Shown: one piece after another, positions 31,692 through 42,999 of the stretch
How positions within the stretch are numbered: the stretch's first letter is position 1
How the letters are laid out: every line of letters begins with the position of its first letter
Assembly: GCA_026826555.1 (NCBI GenBank)
Contig: JAKSZT010053837.1
Location: forward strand, 2,483,687 to 2,547,686
Length of the DNA: 64,000 nt
From: Tolypeutes matacus
Lineage: Eukaryota; Chordata; Mammalia; Cingulata; Chlamyphoridae
Direction: 5' to 3'
Made by a program: the position numbers and the translations under genes
The notes under the pieces: model-generated
The model's input: only the letters and a program-made list of their open reading frames with translations
The model's database searches: none
What the model was told of the DNA's origin: nothing

Positions 31692-32020
31692 AAAAAGCAA
31701 GCGCAAAGGCTGAATCTCTCTCGTGCCGTCTGTGTCCTGCTCTCACCATGTCTCCCCCCGCATGGATCAACACGCAAGTAAAACCTGGGCATTTATAATC
31801 TATAGTGGGAGACTGTAGCCTGTAAATCAGCCCACTTTATCACTCTTCAGCCCCTTCCTCTCTTTGGGACCCATGATCTGTTATTTTCTCCCATTTCTCT
31901 TCCCTCCTTACCTTAATAAATCACTGGCCTATCAATGTGGCTTGCTCTTGAAATTCATTTCTTGCAGTTTAGCCAAGAACCTAGACAAAATCTGGCTACA
32001 AAATTGCCACAGGGCCTCTT

Positions 32021-32210
32021 TTTTTTTTAAATCCTTCCCCCACCCTCTGAAATGGCTTCCTCATCTGTCTGCTTGTTGTTTGCTCATTGTCTCTGCTCGT
32101 TGTCTCTGCTCAGTTTGTGTACTTGTTATCTGCTTGTCTTCTTTAGGAGACATTGGGACCTCCCATGTGGGAAATGAGTGCCCAACTGCTTGAGCCCCAT
32201 CTGCTTCCCA
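32021..32210 (-). mobile_element. DAS-type SINE
   Basis: T run at left and reversed head 'gagccccatctgcttccc' at right. Flanks 'ggcctctt' and 'ggacctctt' are the target duplication. It lies immediately beyond the LTR nest. Confidence 0.88.
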
Positions 32211-32344
32211 GGGGACCTCTTGAGACCTTCTGGGCTGGGGCCTCTTCTGGCTTCCCTCTGTGGCAGAGATATCTGGTTTGAATCCATGGAAACCTCTTGG
32301 AGAGATTGACCGTCAACTTCAACCTCAGATGGTGATAAAAAGCA

Positions 32345-32560
32345 TGGTCTCAGGCCTCAGTGAGAATTGGGGCTCTGCCCCTGGCCAGGTTTGCAGTCTG
32401 GGATCAGCTTTTATATTAAGCCTCAGTTTCTGCCCTCTAAAGCAGGGTTCCAAATAACATCCACCTCATCGGGTTGTAAGGACTAAAAGAGAAAATGTGT
32501 GTTCAGCCCTCAACCCAGTCCACTGGGAGTAACAGCCATTGTCACTGGCTCTTTAAAGAC
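32345..32560 (+). repeat. MIR
   Basis: 'aagcctcagtttctgccctc', 'ccacctcatcgggttgtaag', 'tccactgggagtaacagcc' follow MIR order. Confidence 0.6.
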
Positions 32561-33019
32561 CTGAGGGAGGAACGTGAGAGAATAACAATAATGATAACAT
32601 CACATCGACACTGGTAGAATGCTTTGCAAATACCCACTCTCAGCTAATGTTAGCTCACGGTCCACCCTCAGGCAGACTACAGGCTCTGGCAGGACAGCTG
32701 GGGGTAGGACGCGCCTTCCTCACATAGCTTATGGCAAAGGCCTGCTTTCACTTAGCAAAAGATGGGAGTCAGCTTTACCTTTTCTTGTAAAGTGCCCGAG
32801 CTCCAGTCCACCCTGATCACAGAGTGCCCCCATCCCAGCCAGGATGTTTGAAATGCAAATCGTCATTCTCACTCTGCAGACAGGGGCAGGGGCACACTTA
32901 TCACTATCACAGGGTTGAAGGCTGGGATGTTAAGTCTCTAATATTGCTGCTGTCACGTTTCTATTTTGAATGCCAATTTTCAGCTTTGCTAAACACATCA
33001 CCTTCACATCCTTCAGAGT

Positions 33020-33148
33020 GGGGAGCGGATGTGGCTCAAGCGGTCGAGTGCCTGCTTCCCAAATGGGAGGTCCCAGGTTTGGTCCCTAGTGCCTCCTAAA
33101 AACAACAAAAACTGAAAAAACAAACAAGTCAACAAATGAAAAAAAAAA
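33020..33148 (+). mobile_element. DAS-type SINE monomer
   Basis: Head 'ggggagcggatgtggctcaa' and A-rich tail. The duplication 'atccttca' plus neighbours lies at about 33007 and 33149. Confidence 0.93.
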
Positions 33149-33174
33149 ATCCTTCATGGTTTCTCTTGTCAAAA

Positions 33175-33635
33175 TGGGGCAGGTTAGTATAGTGAAAGGG
33201 GGAAGACAGCTGGCCCAGCAGACAACATGGCCGTGAGACCCCAAGGAGACCTTGACCTTAACCTTGAGGACCCAGTTTCTCTTTGAGAGACCTCCCCTTG
33301 GCCCCAGATATTCCAAATAGCCCTCACCATTGGACCCCACCATTGGTGGGGTAGCCAGTTACACCAGGGCCCCTCCCCTTAGCATTAGCAAGGGGGAGGA
33401 AAAAATTAATAATTGAAAAGGTAACCACACAAGGCAAAACTCTCTGCCTAGAGGAGCCCGCACCAAATCTCGGTGTGTATTTCTATCCTTCTCTCCCATT
33501 TCTCAGCAAGTTCTGTTCTTTCCCCCCATTTCCCAATAAATTCTTTTTACTGACCTAACTAAACTGGCATGTTCTTAAATTCTTTTATGCGACATAGCCA
33601 AGAACCTGGAGGAATCCACCACTTCCTCAGCTTCA
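33175..33635 (+). mobile_element. Solo ERV1-type LTR
   Basis: 461 bases from TGGGGCAGG to CTTCA, with a 4-base duplication 'aaaa' (33171-33174 and 33636-33639) as expected of class I retroviruses. Polyadenylation signal AATAAA at 33535-33540. No internal retroviral genes, so a solo LTR left by recombination. Confidence 0.87.
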
Positions 33636-33639
33636 AAAA

Positions 33640-34075
33640 GGGTGAAACAAGAACTCTGCATCTGGCCTTGTCCTTCATTTCTGGCTTTCTCTCCTGGTAC
33701 TCCCTTACTTGTTTCCCTTCGATAAGCCACGCTTCCCTCTGTACACTCACATAAGTAAATAAAGCCATCCATCATTCAACACATATTTTTGAGCACTTCC
33801 TTTCATTTTCTATAAGCTCAGCACTGCATTAGGAGCTGGGGATAAAAGTTGAATACAGAGATCTGCATGGAAGCAGGAGACAAATACAAAACAACGAATT
33901 GCAGTGAGGCTTGTCTCATTGTTCCCAACTGCATAGAAGAGTGTTTGGCCTGTGTGAGGTGGTGAGTGATATTTGTTGAGTGAACGCGTGCAGGAATGAA
34001 AGGCAGTCCTAGCAGAGGGTGTGGAAAGTACTCTCCTTCTTAGGTGTGCTTTTAACTTATTTAGCTCACAAGTTA
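33640..34075. other. Unique or unclassified DNA
   Basis: 33770-33880 ('caacacatatttttgagcac', 'ctcagcactgcattaggagc') has an ancient-repeat feel but I cannot assign it. No gene. Confidence 0.4.
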
Positions 34076-34079
34076 TTTC

Positions 34080-34320
34080 TACTGTGAAACCTTTTCTTTA
34101 ACCATCCAGGAGAAAGTGCCCCTTTTCTTTCGAGTTTCCACTTTCATATACCTCTTTGCATATAGCTCACTGTACTGGAATCATGTACTTACATGCCTGT
34201 CTCTCCTATCAGACTGTGAAGGCCTAACGGACAGGGACCTACTTTGTCCTTAATTCCAGAGCCTGGCTCCAGGCAAGATAATAAATGTTGACTGAATGCA
34301 TGAATGAATGAACCAGTGGC
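34080..34320 (+). repeat. L2 LINE 3' end
   Basis: 'atcagactgtgaaggcctaa', 'acagggacctactttgtcct' and 'gataataaatgttgactgaa' with a '(tgaa)n' end follow the L2 consensus. Confidence 0.78.
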
Positions 34321-34705
34321 TAAGCCAGATGTCTTTTCTCTTAAATTACGTATATGTGTATGTGCAGCTGTTTGCATGGGTGTACATATATGTAATGTAT
34401 GTGCAGGAAATAGTTTCTCTTGGTGACACCCTGCACCCAAAGCAAATCCAGTAAAGGAAACTAAATAGTTGACTTACAAGGAGTGAAAATAAGTGAACAC
34501 TAAACGGACAAGGCTGAACAAGAGCGTGGTCCCTTCCTGGCCTTCCTATTTTAGCCGAGCCTTCAAGAAGTGGCTTAGAAAACCATGGTCTTTGAGCCCA
34601 GACTGATGCTAGATAAGCAGAGGAGAAAGCGAAGGTGGGCAGCGGGTTCTTCTGTCTAGGCCCTCATGGCATGTCTGCAACAGACGTTTGCATGTTCATT
34701 CTTTT

Positions 34706-34889
34706 TTTTTTTTTTTTTAAAGATCTTATTTATTTATTCATTTATCCCCCCCTTGCTGCTTGTGCTCGCTGGGTCAGCTAACCACGCCGTGCGGGCGGGC
34801 TTGCCTTCACCAGGAGGCCCCGGGAACCGAACCCGGGGCCTCCCATATGGCAAACGGGAGCCCTACTGATTGAGCCACAGCCGCTTCCC
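34706..34889 (-). mobile_element. Young short DAS-type SINE
   Basis: Member of the six-copy young group. Target duplication 'tgttcattctttt' at about 34693 and 34890. Confidence 0.96.
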
Positions 34890-34977
34890 TGTTCATTCTT
34901 TTTACAAGCGGTTTTTCGTTTGTTTGTTTGTTTTTAACATCTCTGGTGCTTCTCTTATAACTTAAACCCATAAAGCA

Positions 34978-35095
34978 GCCCTCCTTAACCTTAATGGAGC
35001 TGAAGAACCCCTTAAAAATCTCAGAAGGATATGAAAACTTGTCTCTGAAAAATGTCCAGAGACATTAACTTTTCATACAATTTCAGGGGTTTGGG
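34978..35095. repeat. Possible decayed DNA-transposon fragment
   Basis: 'gaagaaccccttaaaaatct' with 'catacaatttcaggggtttg' resembles the 'ggacccctttgaaaatctg ... tacaatttcaggggg' pattern of old hAT-type elements. Family not certain. Confidence 0.4.
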
Positions 35096-35149
35096 AGCCT
35101 CCCTTGTGTGGCTCATTCTGCACAATACGTGCAAGTATAGTTTCCTTTT

Positions 35150-35515
35150 CAAAATGGTGCTTGACAAACACTTCCCCTGAACATTCCCTCCTCCGTGCAT
35201 TTGCTTGACTCTTCTTTCCATCTGGAATGCCTCTCTAACCCCTAAGCTGCTGCAGCCAATATCCCACCCATCTTTTAAGGCCAAGACAAAACCCTACCTT
35301 CTCAAATCTCCCTTTTCTTGTTAGAATCCAGCATTCCCCACTCTCTGCCCCACCATGCATCATTGTCTTGATTACAGTGTGACTTACTGTTGGCATGGTA
35401 TGAATAAGTTAGCTTTCTTTCTAAACCTTTCAGGCAAGGCCAAGCTCTTCGTATTAGAATGGCCTACACACAGCAGGCACTTACTATATACCAATGCGTT
35501 GACCTGCACTGAGTA
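35150..35515 (+). repeat. L2 LINE 3' region
   Basis: 'ttctttccatctggaatgcc', 'cccatcttttaaggccaaga', 'acacacagcaggcacttact' follow L2 order. Confidence 0.72.
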
Positions 35516-35526
35516 GTGATACTAGC

Positions 35527-36151
35527 TGTGGCAGTTTGGTATTGTTTATGAATTCCAAAAATAGATACTGGATTGTGTTTGTAAACTGGGCTGTTCCTCT
35601 GGGCATATTAGATTGTATTAGATTCAGAGGTTTCATTTTTACTTTATTAAGTCAAGATTAGGGGTTTTATTTGACCATGTAATTAGGGCAACTTGGTTTG
35701 ACTTCCCCCCACCCCCTTTGTAGGCTACATAAACGGATGCTCAAGCAAAGGCAGGGAAGTCAATACATGGAGAAAGAGAACACAGAGAGTTTAATTTTTG
35801 ACGCTGTAGCCCCGGGGAGAGAGCTGAGCCACTGGCCTGATAGTTTACAGCCGGCATTGTGGACTGAGCAGAGCAGCTGAACCCGGAAAGAGATGAGCCC
35901 TGGAAAGAGGGGCGAGCCTCATGCCAGCCTACAGCTGAGATCGGAAGAAGCTGGGACCACGGAGTCTTAAAAGGAAGAGCAAGGCTGAACCCTCGCAGAT
36001 GTGCCCACCATCTTGCTCTAACACGTGACAACGGACTTTGGTGAAGGAAGTAACTTACTCTTTATGGCCTTGTGACTGTAAGCTTCTATTCCAAATAAAT
36101 GCCTTTTACAAAAGCCAACAGATTTCAGCACCCCTCTGGCTGACTAATACA
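35527..36151 (+). mobile_element. ERVL/MaLR-like solo LTR, sense
   Basis: 625 bases from TGTGGCAGTTTGG to CTGACTAATACA, flanked by 'ctagc' and 'ttagc' (5-base near-duplication, as for ERVL/MaLR). Contains 'ctgtaagcttctattccaaa' and an 'aataaatgcc' polyadenylation region. Same family as the antisense copy at 30356. No internal genes. Confidence 0.88.
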
Positions 36152-36159
36152 TTAGCCAA

Positions 36160-37080
36160 CAGTCTTGCAAAAGAGCGGAGCAGGTGAACCCCTGGTACCA
36201 CAATTCAAGGTCTTAGGAAGACACCTCCAGTCGGCCAAATCAAACTAAGCCATAAAATTTCCTCCGCACCTGGCTTACTAATGCTCTTATATTTGTAAAG
36301 ATGGACTCCTGCTTTGACGTGGGCCTTTGCACTAAGGAGCCCTGGAGTTGACCCATTAAACCTTATCTGTCCTATATACCTGACCGGGAATGTGTTTATC
36401 AGCTTCTTCCTGGGAGAGGAAATTTGATCAAGATAATGAATATAAAGCAAATAACACAGAAAGGAATAAAGAAAGTGCTCTTTTTAAAAAAGAAAAAGAC
36501 AAAAGAGCAGTCTGGAGCTAGGAGATGTCCAGAGGACAGGAGATCTGGGGAAGAAGATGGAAGTAGACGGAGGGAGTGGGGAGGGAGGGCTGGTTCTAGA
36601 CCAGGGTGGCCTTATCTGCTAGAATCCTTTAAGATTACAGGTGAGCTGGAATCCAAGAAATGAGGCAAAGTCCTTGGCTAGTACCAAATAAAGATACAGC
36701 CACTCAGTAGTTCTGCTAGGTGCCCTAGAAGATGTAGAATATAATAATAGCACCAGATACGAATTATGGGAAACAAGCTGCGAATGGAGACGTTTGCTAA
36801 GAGATGCCGGCCTGGCTCCTGGAAGTCAAGTTGTCAGCCAGTTTCACTTGGGAAAGAGAAATTAAGGGAGGAGCTGCAGATCCAGCCAAACCTAAACGTC
36901 TAAAAAGCAGACTAATTTAGCAAGGCCACGGGGCAACACCAGCTGCAAATGAGCTCAGAGAGGCGAGGCCCACAGAGCGGCTGTGGCAGAGCTCTGGGGA
37001 GATCGTGGCAGAGGGCACGCGCCTCTGATGTCCCTGCAAGCCAGCCACACGCAGGGCAGGGGGCCTCTCAGCGTTGAGGG
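36160..37080. other. Unique DNA, no gene seen
   Basis: Purine-rich at 36480-36600 and moderately GC-rich at 36930-37140. No splice-bounded exon or recognised domain. Confidence 0.45.
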
Positions 37081-37149
37081 ATCCAGAGACGAGCCATCTG
37101 GTTCCGGAGCTGGGGTCTGGGCTGTGTGGGGCTGCACCACCCTCTAGAG

Positions 37150-37343
37150 CAGGGGTACTTAACAAGGGGTCCGTGAGCCTGAATTCAAATTAAAAAAAAA
37201 GTTATTCTTATGGGGACGTGTGGGTGCGGGTGTGATGTATTTACTAAATAATACACAGGATAGCGTGGACTTAGTAAGGGGTGTGTGGTTTTCACCTGCC
37301 TGGCAAAGGGGTCCGTGGAACAAAAACAGGTTAAGAGCCCCTG
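37150..37343 (+). mobile_element. 194-bp hAT miniature element, copy 1
   Basis: Terminal inverted repeats 'caggggtacttaac' and 'gttaagagcccctg' with an 8-base duplication 'ctctagag' / 'ctctaaag' (37142-37149, 37344-37351), the hallmark of hAT transposons. No transposase. Copy 2 at 42806-42999 has the same length. Confidence 0.9.
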
Positions 37344-37344
37344 C

Positions 37345-37470
37345 TCTAAAGGTTCAACCACGCACTGGTCACTTACCTCTCTGAGCCTCAGTGTCCTCAG
37401 CTGTAAGCGGAGTATAGTAACATTTCCTCTGAAGAGTGTCTGTCTTCACAAGTGCTTTGGAAACTGTAAA
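37345..37470 (+). repeat. MIR fragment interrupted by the hAT element
   Basis: 'acttacctctctgagcctca', 'tgtcctcagctgtaagcgga' and 'aacatttcctctgaagagtg' are MIR-like. Its 5' part may lie at about 37085-37149, left of the hAT insertion. Confidence 0.65.
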
Positions 37471-37478
37471 AACTCTAT

Positions 37479-37978
37479 GGTATGGTCTTATTTATAGGAA
37501 ATAATTAGAATACACAAATTCACAAAGCCAGAAACTAGGATATGGTTTATCAGGGGCTGAGTGGGCATGGGGGTGGGGAGTTTATGCTTAACTGGTATGG
37601 GATTTCTGTTTGGGGTTCTAGTAGTGGATGGTGGTGATGGTGGCACAATACTGTGAATGCAATTAACAACCCTGAATTGTATCATTGAAAACTGATAAAA
37701 TGGGAGATTTTAGGTTGTATATGTTACCAGAAGAAAAATGCAAAAACAAAACAACCACCATAGAACTGTACAACACAAGGAGTGGACCCTAACGTAAACT
37801 ATGGACTGTAGTTAATAATATAATTATGATAATATTGTTTCCTCAGTTGTAACGAACGTACCACACTAACACACAATGCTAGTAATGGGGAAAACTGTGA
37901 GGGGGTATCTAGGGAACTCTGTTTTTATTTGCATGCTTTTTCTGTAAACCTACAACTGCTCTATTTAAAAAAAAAAAT
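37479..37978 (+). mobile_element. L1 3' UTR fragment, sense
   Basis: L1M-type 3' end: 'gccagaaactaggatatggt', 'tcctcagttgtaacgaacgt', 'tttttctgtaaacctacaac', then an A tail. 'aaaaactctatgg' and 'aaaaatctatgg' flank it. Confidence 0.82.
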
Positions 37979-38799
37979 CTATGGATGTCAGTTGTCATTA
38001 TCATGGAAAAGAAACTAAAAAGGTTAGAAAGGAACTATTCTTTCTGATGACTATTCAATAATGTAATTTAGTGAGAGAGATATAGATTTTTTTTTCGGTA
38101 GTAAGCAAGTGGTTTTCAAGTAAAAGGCCAAAATGTGGAAAACTTTATTCCCCTAGTTGTTTCTGCATCCCTCAGCCCTTTGTTGATATAATACTACTGT
38201 ACCCTTATACCCCTTGCAGAGGCATCCTTTAAACACCGAGAGCCAGATTTTCCTTGAGGAAAATCTCATCTATCCCGGCAGGTACAAACGTGAAGAGCTG
38301 TAGGCTAATAGTGGTTTTACCCTCTTTTCTCTCCATGGATTCCTTTGAAAGCTATGGACATTTTCCCAAGGAAAATGCACACACATTTCTGACAACAACG
38401 AAGAGGGGTTCTCAACTTGAAGGCAGTCTTTGGATCCCTGGATCTGTGGTATGGTCCGCGGACCCAGGTTATGAAGCCCTGCACTACAGAAAATAGGGAG
38501 CCTTGGTGGTCCCTGAGAATATCAAGGAGGTTTCATCTGTTCTTTGTGGGTGGGAGTAAAAAGTGCAAGATATTAAAAAATAAAAAAAAGAAAAAAGCAA
38601 GCAAGATGATGAAGCGTTTGCTACCTAAAGTGTTAACACAGACAATGAAATGAGAATTAGAGTGATGGAGGGGCTGGATGCCTCACACCTGAGTCTAGAG
38701 GTATGGATTCTAGTCTTGGCTCCCCTAACTAACCAGAGTGGACCTAAGCATTGTCTCTTGGTCTCTTCAGTTCTCTCTTTGGTTACCGCTTATTCCCAC

Positions 38800-39050
38800 C
38801 AAGAGCTATTAATGATTCACTGATGCCATATCATGGATGCTATGCTAGGTGTTTCCCTTCCAGTTATTATTACTATTGTGTTCACCATTACCACGAAGCA
38901 GGCATGATTTCCATTTTACAGATGAGGAAACTGAGTCTTAGGCTAAAATAGCCTGCGCAAGGTCATATAGCTAGTAGAAGAATGGGGTGTAATTAGCACT
39001 CAGGGCCAGCCAGCTCTGGGCTCTCACTACAAGGCTGTATTGTGGAGCTG
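38800..39050 (-). repeat. MIR
   Basis: 'tccattttacagatgaggaa', 'actgagtcttaggctaaaat', 'caaggtcatatagctagtag' follow antisense MIR almost throughout. Confidence 0.85.
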
Positions 39051-39054
39051 TGAG

Positions 39055-41075
39055 AATTCGATGGGACAAAATGTAGGAACGTGCTTTGAAAACTGAAGTG
39101 TTCTCTCTCTTTCTACACATACACGCATGCACACAGTAGCCTTATTATTTTGTGGAAAGACAGCCATAATTCTCTACAATGGGAAAAGAAAATTCTCATA
39201 GATCAGAAGTTTTTTCTGGAGGATCGAGGCCATGCCTTGGTTATAGGAAACCAAATAGCCACACCCGGAAAGACCTGGGGCCTTCATCTTCAGCGGGATG
39301 AAGGTGGTGTGGTCTTCCACCTCCCCTTCAGGTAGTCTTCTCCTCTCAATACTCACCTTTGTCAGTACCTATGTACAGTGTTTCCTCCCAGGGCCACACC
39401 CCTTGGTTTCTGGTTTGGGGAAGCACAAGAGAAAGAAGGAAATGACTGGCGGGCAAGCAGCACATCCAAGGGCCTCATTGTCTTGCTGTTCACCTGCAGC
39501 AGGCTAAGGTGGCTTGGGGCCTCTCATGGCAGAGTGTCCTGGCACCCGGGGTGCTTCCTGAACACCAGCCCTGAATCTCTACACAGCAGATTCTTTCTGG
39601 GTTTGGGTCTGTATTGTCCTCGGAATTGACCTGTTAATCAGATGTATCCTGTGCCCACTGGCCCAGTTGTCATCCATCTCTAAGACGAGGCCAGAACCAG
39701 ACTCAGATGTGGCCAACGGACTGGGAAGCAGATGGTGTCCCCTCTCATCCCACCCCCTGTAGGACACTAACTCTGGCCCTTTCGGCTCTATTACTTGGGA
39801 TTGCCTAGCAACACACTGATTAAACTTAGCAACCAAAGGAACAGGCAACAAAAGGTTATAGTCTGCTGATTTTCTCAGCCAAGAGAGGAGACTAAGGACA
39901 CTTTGATACAAAGGTGATTTGGCGATTTGGATAAAGCCCTTTTCTTCATTGATTTAGTTCATCTGAGATACTACACATACCTGGCACATAGTAGGTGCTT
40001 TGCACAAGTCTGTAGAGAGAATGCATATATAGGTTTCTTTAGTCCTTTTCCACTAGAAAGAGACACTGGCACACAGTGAGCTTTCACTCAATAGTTGGTT
40101 CTTACTTCTTTCTACCCTTGGGTGCTTCATTCTTTCTACTCCCAGTAACTCAGAAACTCATGATTGAGGCTGTCTTAAAGATCATACTAAAAACCTCAGG
40201 GCAGTCTGTACTGGAAAGTCAAATGTTTCCCCTGCCCTCGGGAGAATTGACTGCATTTACTGGCCTTCTTGGTAGGAACACTTTTCTGGCTTCCACTGTC
40301 TCATCAAGTAAATTTCGGACGAGTCATTTTTCTTCTGTGGGCTCAGTCCAGCCCATCCCTTTAGGGACGGAGGAGGATTTGGGCACTTATGAAGCATATT
40401 CATTTGAAAACAGTTTCACAACTGAAGGTCTGTCTTGCCTTCCTAAGCTGAAACCCTGGGGTGCCCCAGACAATGAGAATAGAAATGTTTTCATTCCTCT
40501 CACCTTATTATATTTCTTCGTGAAAGAAACGTTGTGGATTGAAGGGAGAGGTAGAATTTGCGGTTCTATTATGGGAACCTAAATGAATCATCACCTGTGA
40601 GCAATTGTGGAAGCAAAAACTGTATGACTTCAAAGTTGTGCAGGATGGCACCATAGAGGAGAAAAAGAAGATGGAAAAGTTAGGCATGCTCCTGTGATAG
40701 ATAAGCAATTGACTTATTCTGTACCACTCTAGGGATTGGCAAACTTCATGTTTATTTCTAGATCTTAGTGTCACCAAACTTCTGCTTAACCATGTAAGTT
40801 CCAATCCATCCGACTCTGTCACATCAGTGAAAATGACTTGACCATGAAATAAGGAAGAGAATCAACTAGAAAACATTTCTATTGGGAAAAGTAAAGGGTT
40901 GTAAGATTTTTTTGGGGTCATCTTTGTTTCAGATAGTCATCCCACAGCTGATCCTATAAGCCTTTCAATGTCCCATAAATTCCAATGTTTAGTTTTCTGT
41001 ATCTTTGAAACTGCCCCTTGCACTTTGTGTGTGGCATCAAAACTGTTTGGTAGTCCACATGGTTTCACTTATTAT
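39055..41075. other. Unique DNA, no convincing gene
   Basis: The longest ORF (40076-40582, about 168 codons) has no recognised domain and no splice or initiation context. A short MIR/L2-like fragment lies at about 39960-40010 ('cctggcacatagtaggtgct'). Confidence 0.45.
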
Positions 41076-41093
41076 TTTGAAAATATAGTTATT

Positions 41094-41288
41094 ATTATTA
41101 TTATTTTTTAAATTAAAGATTTATTTATTTATTTATTCATTTATCCCCCCCTTGCTGCTTGTGCTCGCTGGGTCAGCTAACCATGCCATGTGGGCAGGCT
41201 TGCCTTCACCAGGAGGCCCCAGGAACCGAACCCGGGGCCTCCCATATGGTAAACGGGAGCCCCACTGATTGAGCCACAGCCGCTTCCC
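41094..41288 (-). mobile_element. Young short DAS-type SINE
   Basis: Perfect 15-base target duplication 'gaaaatatagttatt' (41079-41093 and 41289-41303). Same young subfamily as 34706 and others. Confidence 0.96.
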
Positions 41289-41394
41289 GAAAATATAGTT
41301 ATTTAATTCAAAGGAAATTTAGTAATAAGGGCCCTAGTTGTTCCTGCATAACAAATGTAACTGAACAATTTTCTTTTCAATTATTTCCAAAGCC

Positions 41395-41683
41395 TCAAAC
41401 TTTGGGATCATCCTTGATTCCTTTCTTTCTTTCATATCCCACATTCAGTCCATGAACACATTCTGTGGACTTTATCTTCAAAACGTATTCAGAATCTTGC
41501 CACGTCTTATCACTTTCACTGCTACCACTTGTTCCAGACAATGCTCATCCCTAGCAATGGCCTCTCAGCTGGCCTTCCTGCTCCCAGACTTCACACTGTA
41601 CTCCCCCCTGCCCCCATGTTTTCCATCTTAGAGTGAAAGCCACAGACCCCACAATGCTTTACAAGGCCCCACGTGATCTGAAC
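41395..41683 (+). repeat. L2 LINE, left part
   Basis: L2 blocks 'ggcctctcagctggccttcc', 'tcttagagtgaaagccacag' and 'caaggccccacgtgatctga'. The element continues at 44699 after the inserted LTR element. Confidence 0.8.
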
Positions 41684-42805
41684 TGTCCTGGTCTGTCTTT
41701 TGTGGACCCCAGAAAAAATTATGTTCTTAAGCTAACCAATTCCTGTGCCTACAAACGCAGTGTAGATGGGGCCTTTTGATTAGATTCAGTTAAGGGACCT
41801 TGATTAAATCACTTGATTAGATCACTTATGATTGGACTATGTCAGTGAGGCATGACTCAGGTTGGGTCTCACTCTCTTGCTGGGTTTTATATAAACTGAG
41901 AAAGGAAGCCACCATTTTGCCCCTACATGTGAGAGAGGAATTGAGGATTGCTAGCAGCCAAAGCTGAAGCATGAAGTTCCCAAGAGGCTGGGCCTGCAGA
42001 GCAGCTCAAGGCTGAAGAGATGAGCCATATGCCTGACAGCCCACAGCTGAGCTCCAGGAGACCATGAGCCTTGAGGAGAAGGCAGGGACCTTGGCAGAGA
42101 TCAACTGCCATCTTGCCTTGCCATGTGGCAGCATGCCAGGATCATCGGCAGCTGACTTTGCTGAGAAAGCATCTCTGAGGGTGCCTTGATTTGGACATTT
42201 TCACAACCTTGGAACTGTAAGCTTTTACCCTAATAAATTTCCCATTATAAAAGCCAACCCATTTCTGGCACTTTGCATTGGCAGCCTTTGGAGAACTAAA
42301 ATAGAAATTAATACCAGGAGAGTGGAGTGCCACTGCTTACAATTACCAGAAACGTTGGAATGGTTTTATAAATGGGTAAGGGGTATTTTTTTTGGAGGAA
42401 ATGCAAGATGCTTGACAGAAAATGCCTAGATTGCTTTGAAGAGAATATTGTAGGAATAGGGCTTCTAAAGGTACTTCCGATGAGGCCTTAGACAGAAATG
42501 ATGATGTGAATGGAAGGAGGGTGATCCTTGCTTTAAAGTGGCAAAGGACTTGGCAAAATTGACTCCTGATGTTAGATGGAAGGCAGAATTTGAAAGTGAT
42601 GAGCATGGATATTTAGCTGAGGAGATTTCCAAACTAAATGTGGAAAATGCAGCCTGGCTTCTCTTTGCAGCTTATGCATGAGGAAAGAGATAAGCTGAGA
42701 ACTGAACTCCTGGGCACAAACAAACTAGAAAGTGACGGTTTGGGAAATTCTGAGCTTCTGGAAAGTGAGTCTCCAGGGAATAGTGCCCTTTGTGAGGACT
42801 TAATT

Positions 42806-42999
42806 CAGGGTTTCTTAACCAGGGGTCTGTGAGCTTGAATGGAAATTCAAGAAACATTACTCTTGTGGGGACGTGCATGTTGGTACGAGTGTGATATATT
42901 TATAAAATAAAATACAGTATAGTGTGGACTTATACTGGTGCATGGTTTTCACCTGGCTGGCAAAAGGGTCCAGGGAACAAAAAAGATTAAGAACCCCTG
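42806..42999 (+). mobile_element. 194-bp hAT miniature element, copy 2
   Basis: Perfect 8-base duplication 'acttaatt' (42798-42805 and 43000-43007), ends 'cagggtttcttaacc' and 'attaagaacccctg'. Inserted inside the MaLR-like element, so younger than it. Confidence 0.93.

Larger units (their letters stand above)
30993..32000 (+). mobile_element. ERV1-type LTR nested in the MaLR-like LTR, itself carrying a SINE
   Basis: Same family as 33175-33635 and 49271-49764: begins 'tgaagcaggctagataggg', has 'ggggtaatcaatcaaaac', 'gcggaataattaatggttta', polyadenylation signal AATAAA at 31917-31922 and the 'tttagccaagaacctagac' end block. A SINE with a gap in its tail interrupts it at 31285-31691. No 4-base duplication is clear here. 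Confidence 0.82.
30356..32011 (-). mobile_element. ERVL/MaLR-like solo LTR, antisense, split by a nested LTR
   Basis: The reverse complement matches the LTR at 35527-36151, including the 3' end 'agcacccctttggctgacta' (30361 onwards) and a 5' 'tgtgg' edge (32007-32011). The sequence is open 30356-30992, interrupted by an ERV1-type LTR, and the last about ten bases resume at 32002. Flanks 'ggccc' and 'gggcc' are a near-match target duplication. No coding part. Confidence 0.8.

Noticed and set aside
31268..31792. Phe-rich membrane-like ORFs
   Set aside because: Translation of an A-rich SINE tail across an assembly gap.
33175..33635. Pairing of this LTR with 30993-32000 as the two ends of one provirus
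   Set aside because: The LTR at 33175 has its own 4-base duplication, the two differ clearly in sequence and no retroviral interior lies between them.
40076..40582. 168-codon ORF as a possible gene
   Set aside because: No recognised domain, no splice or promoter context, and AT/GC composition like its surroundings. Best explained as chance.
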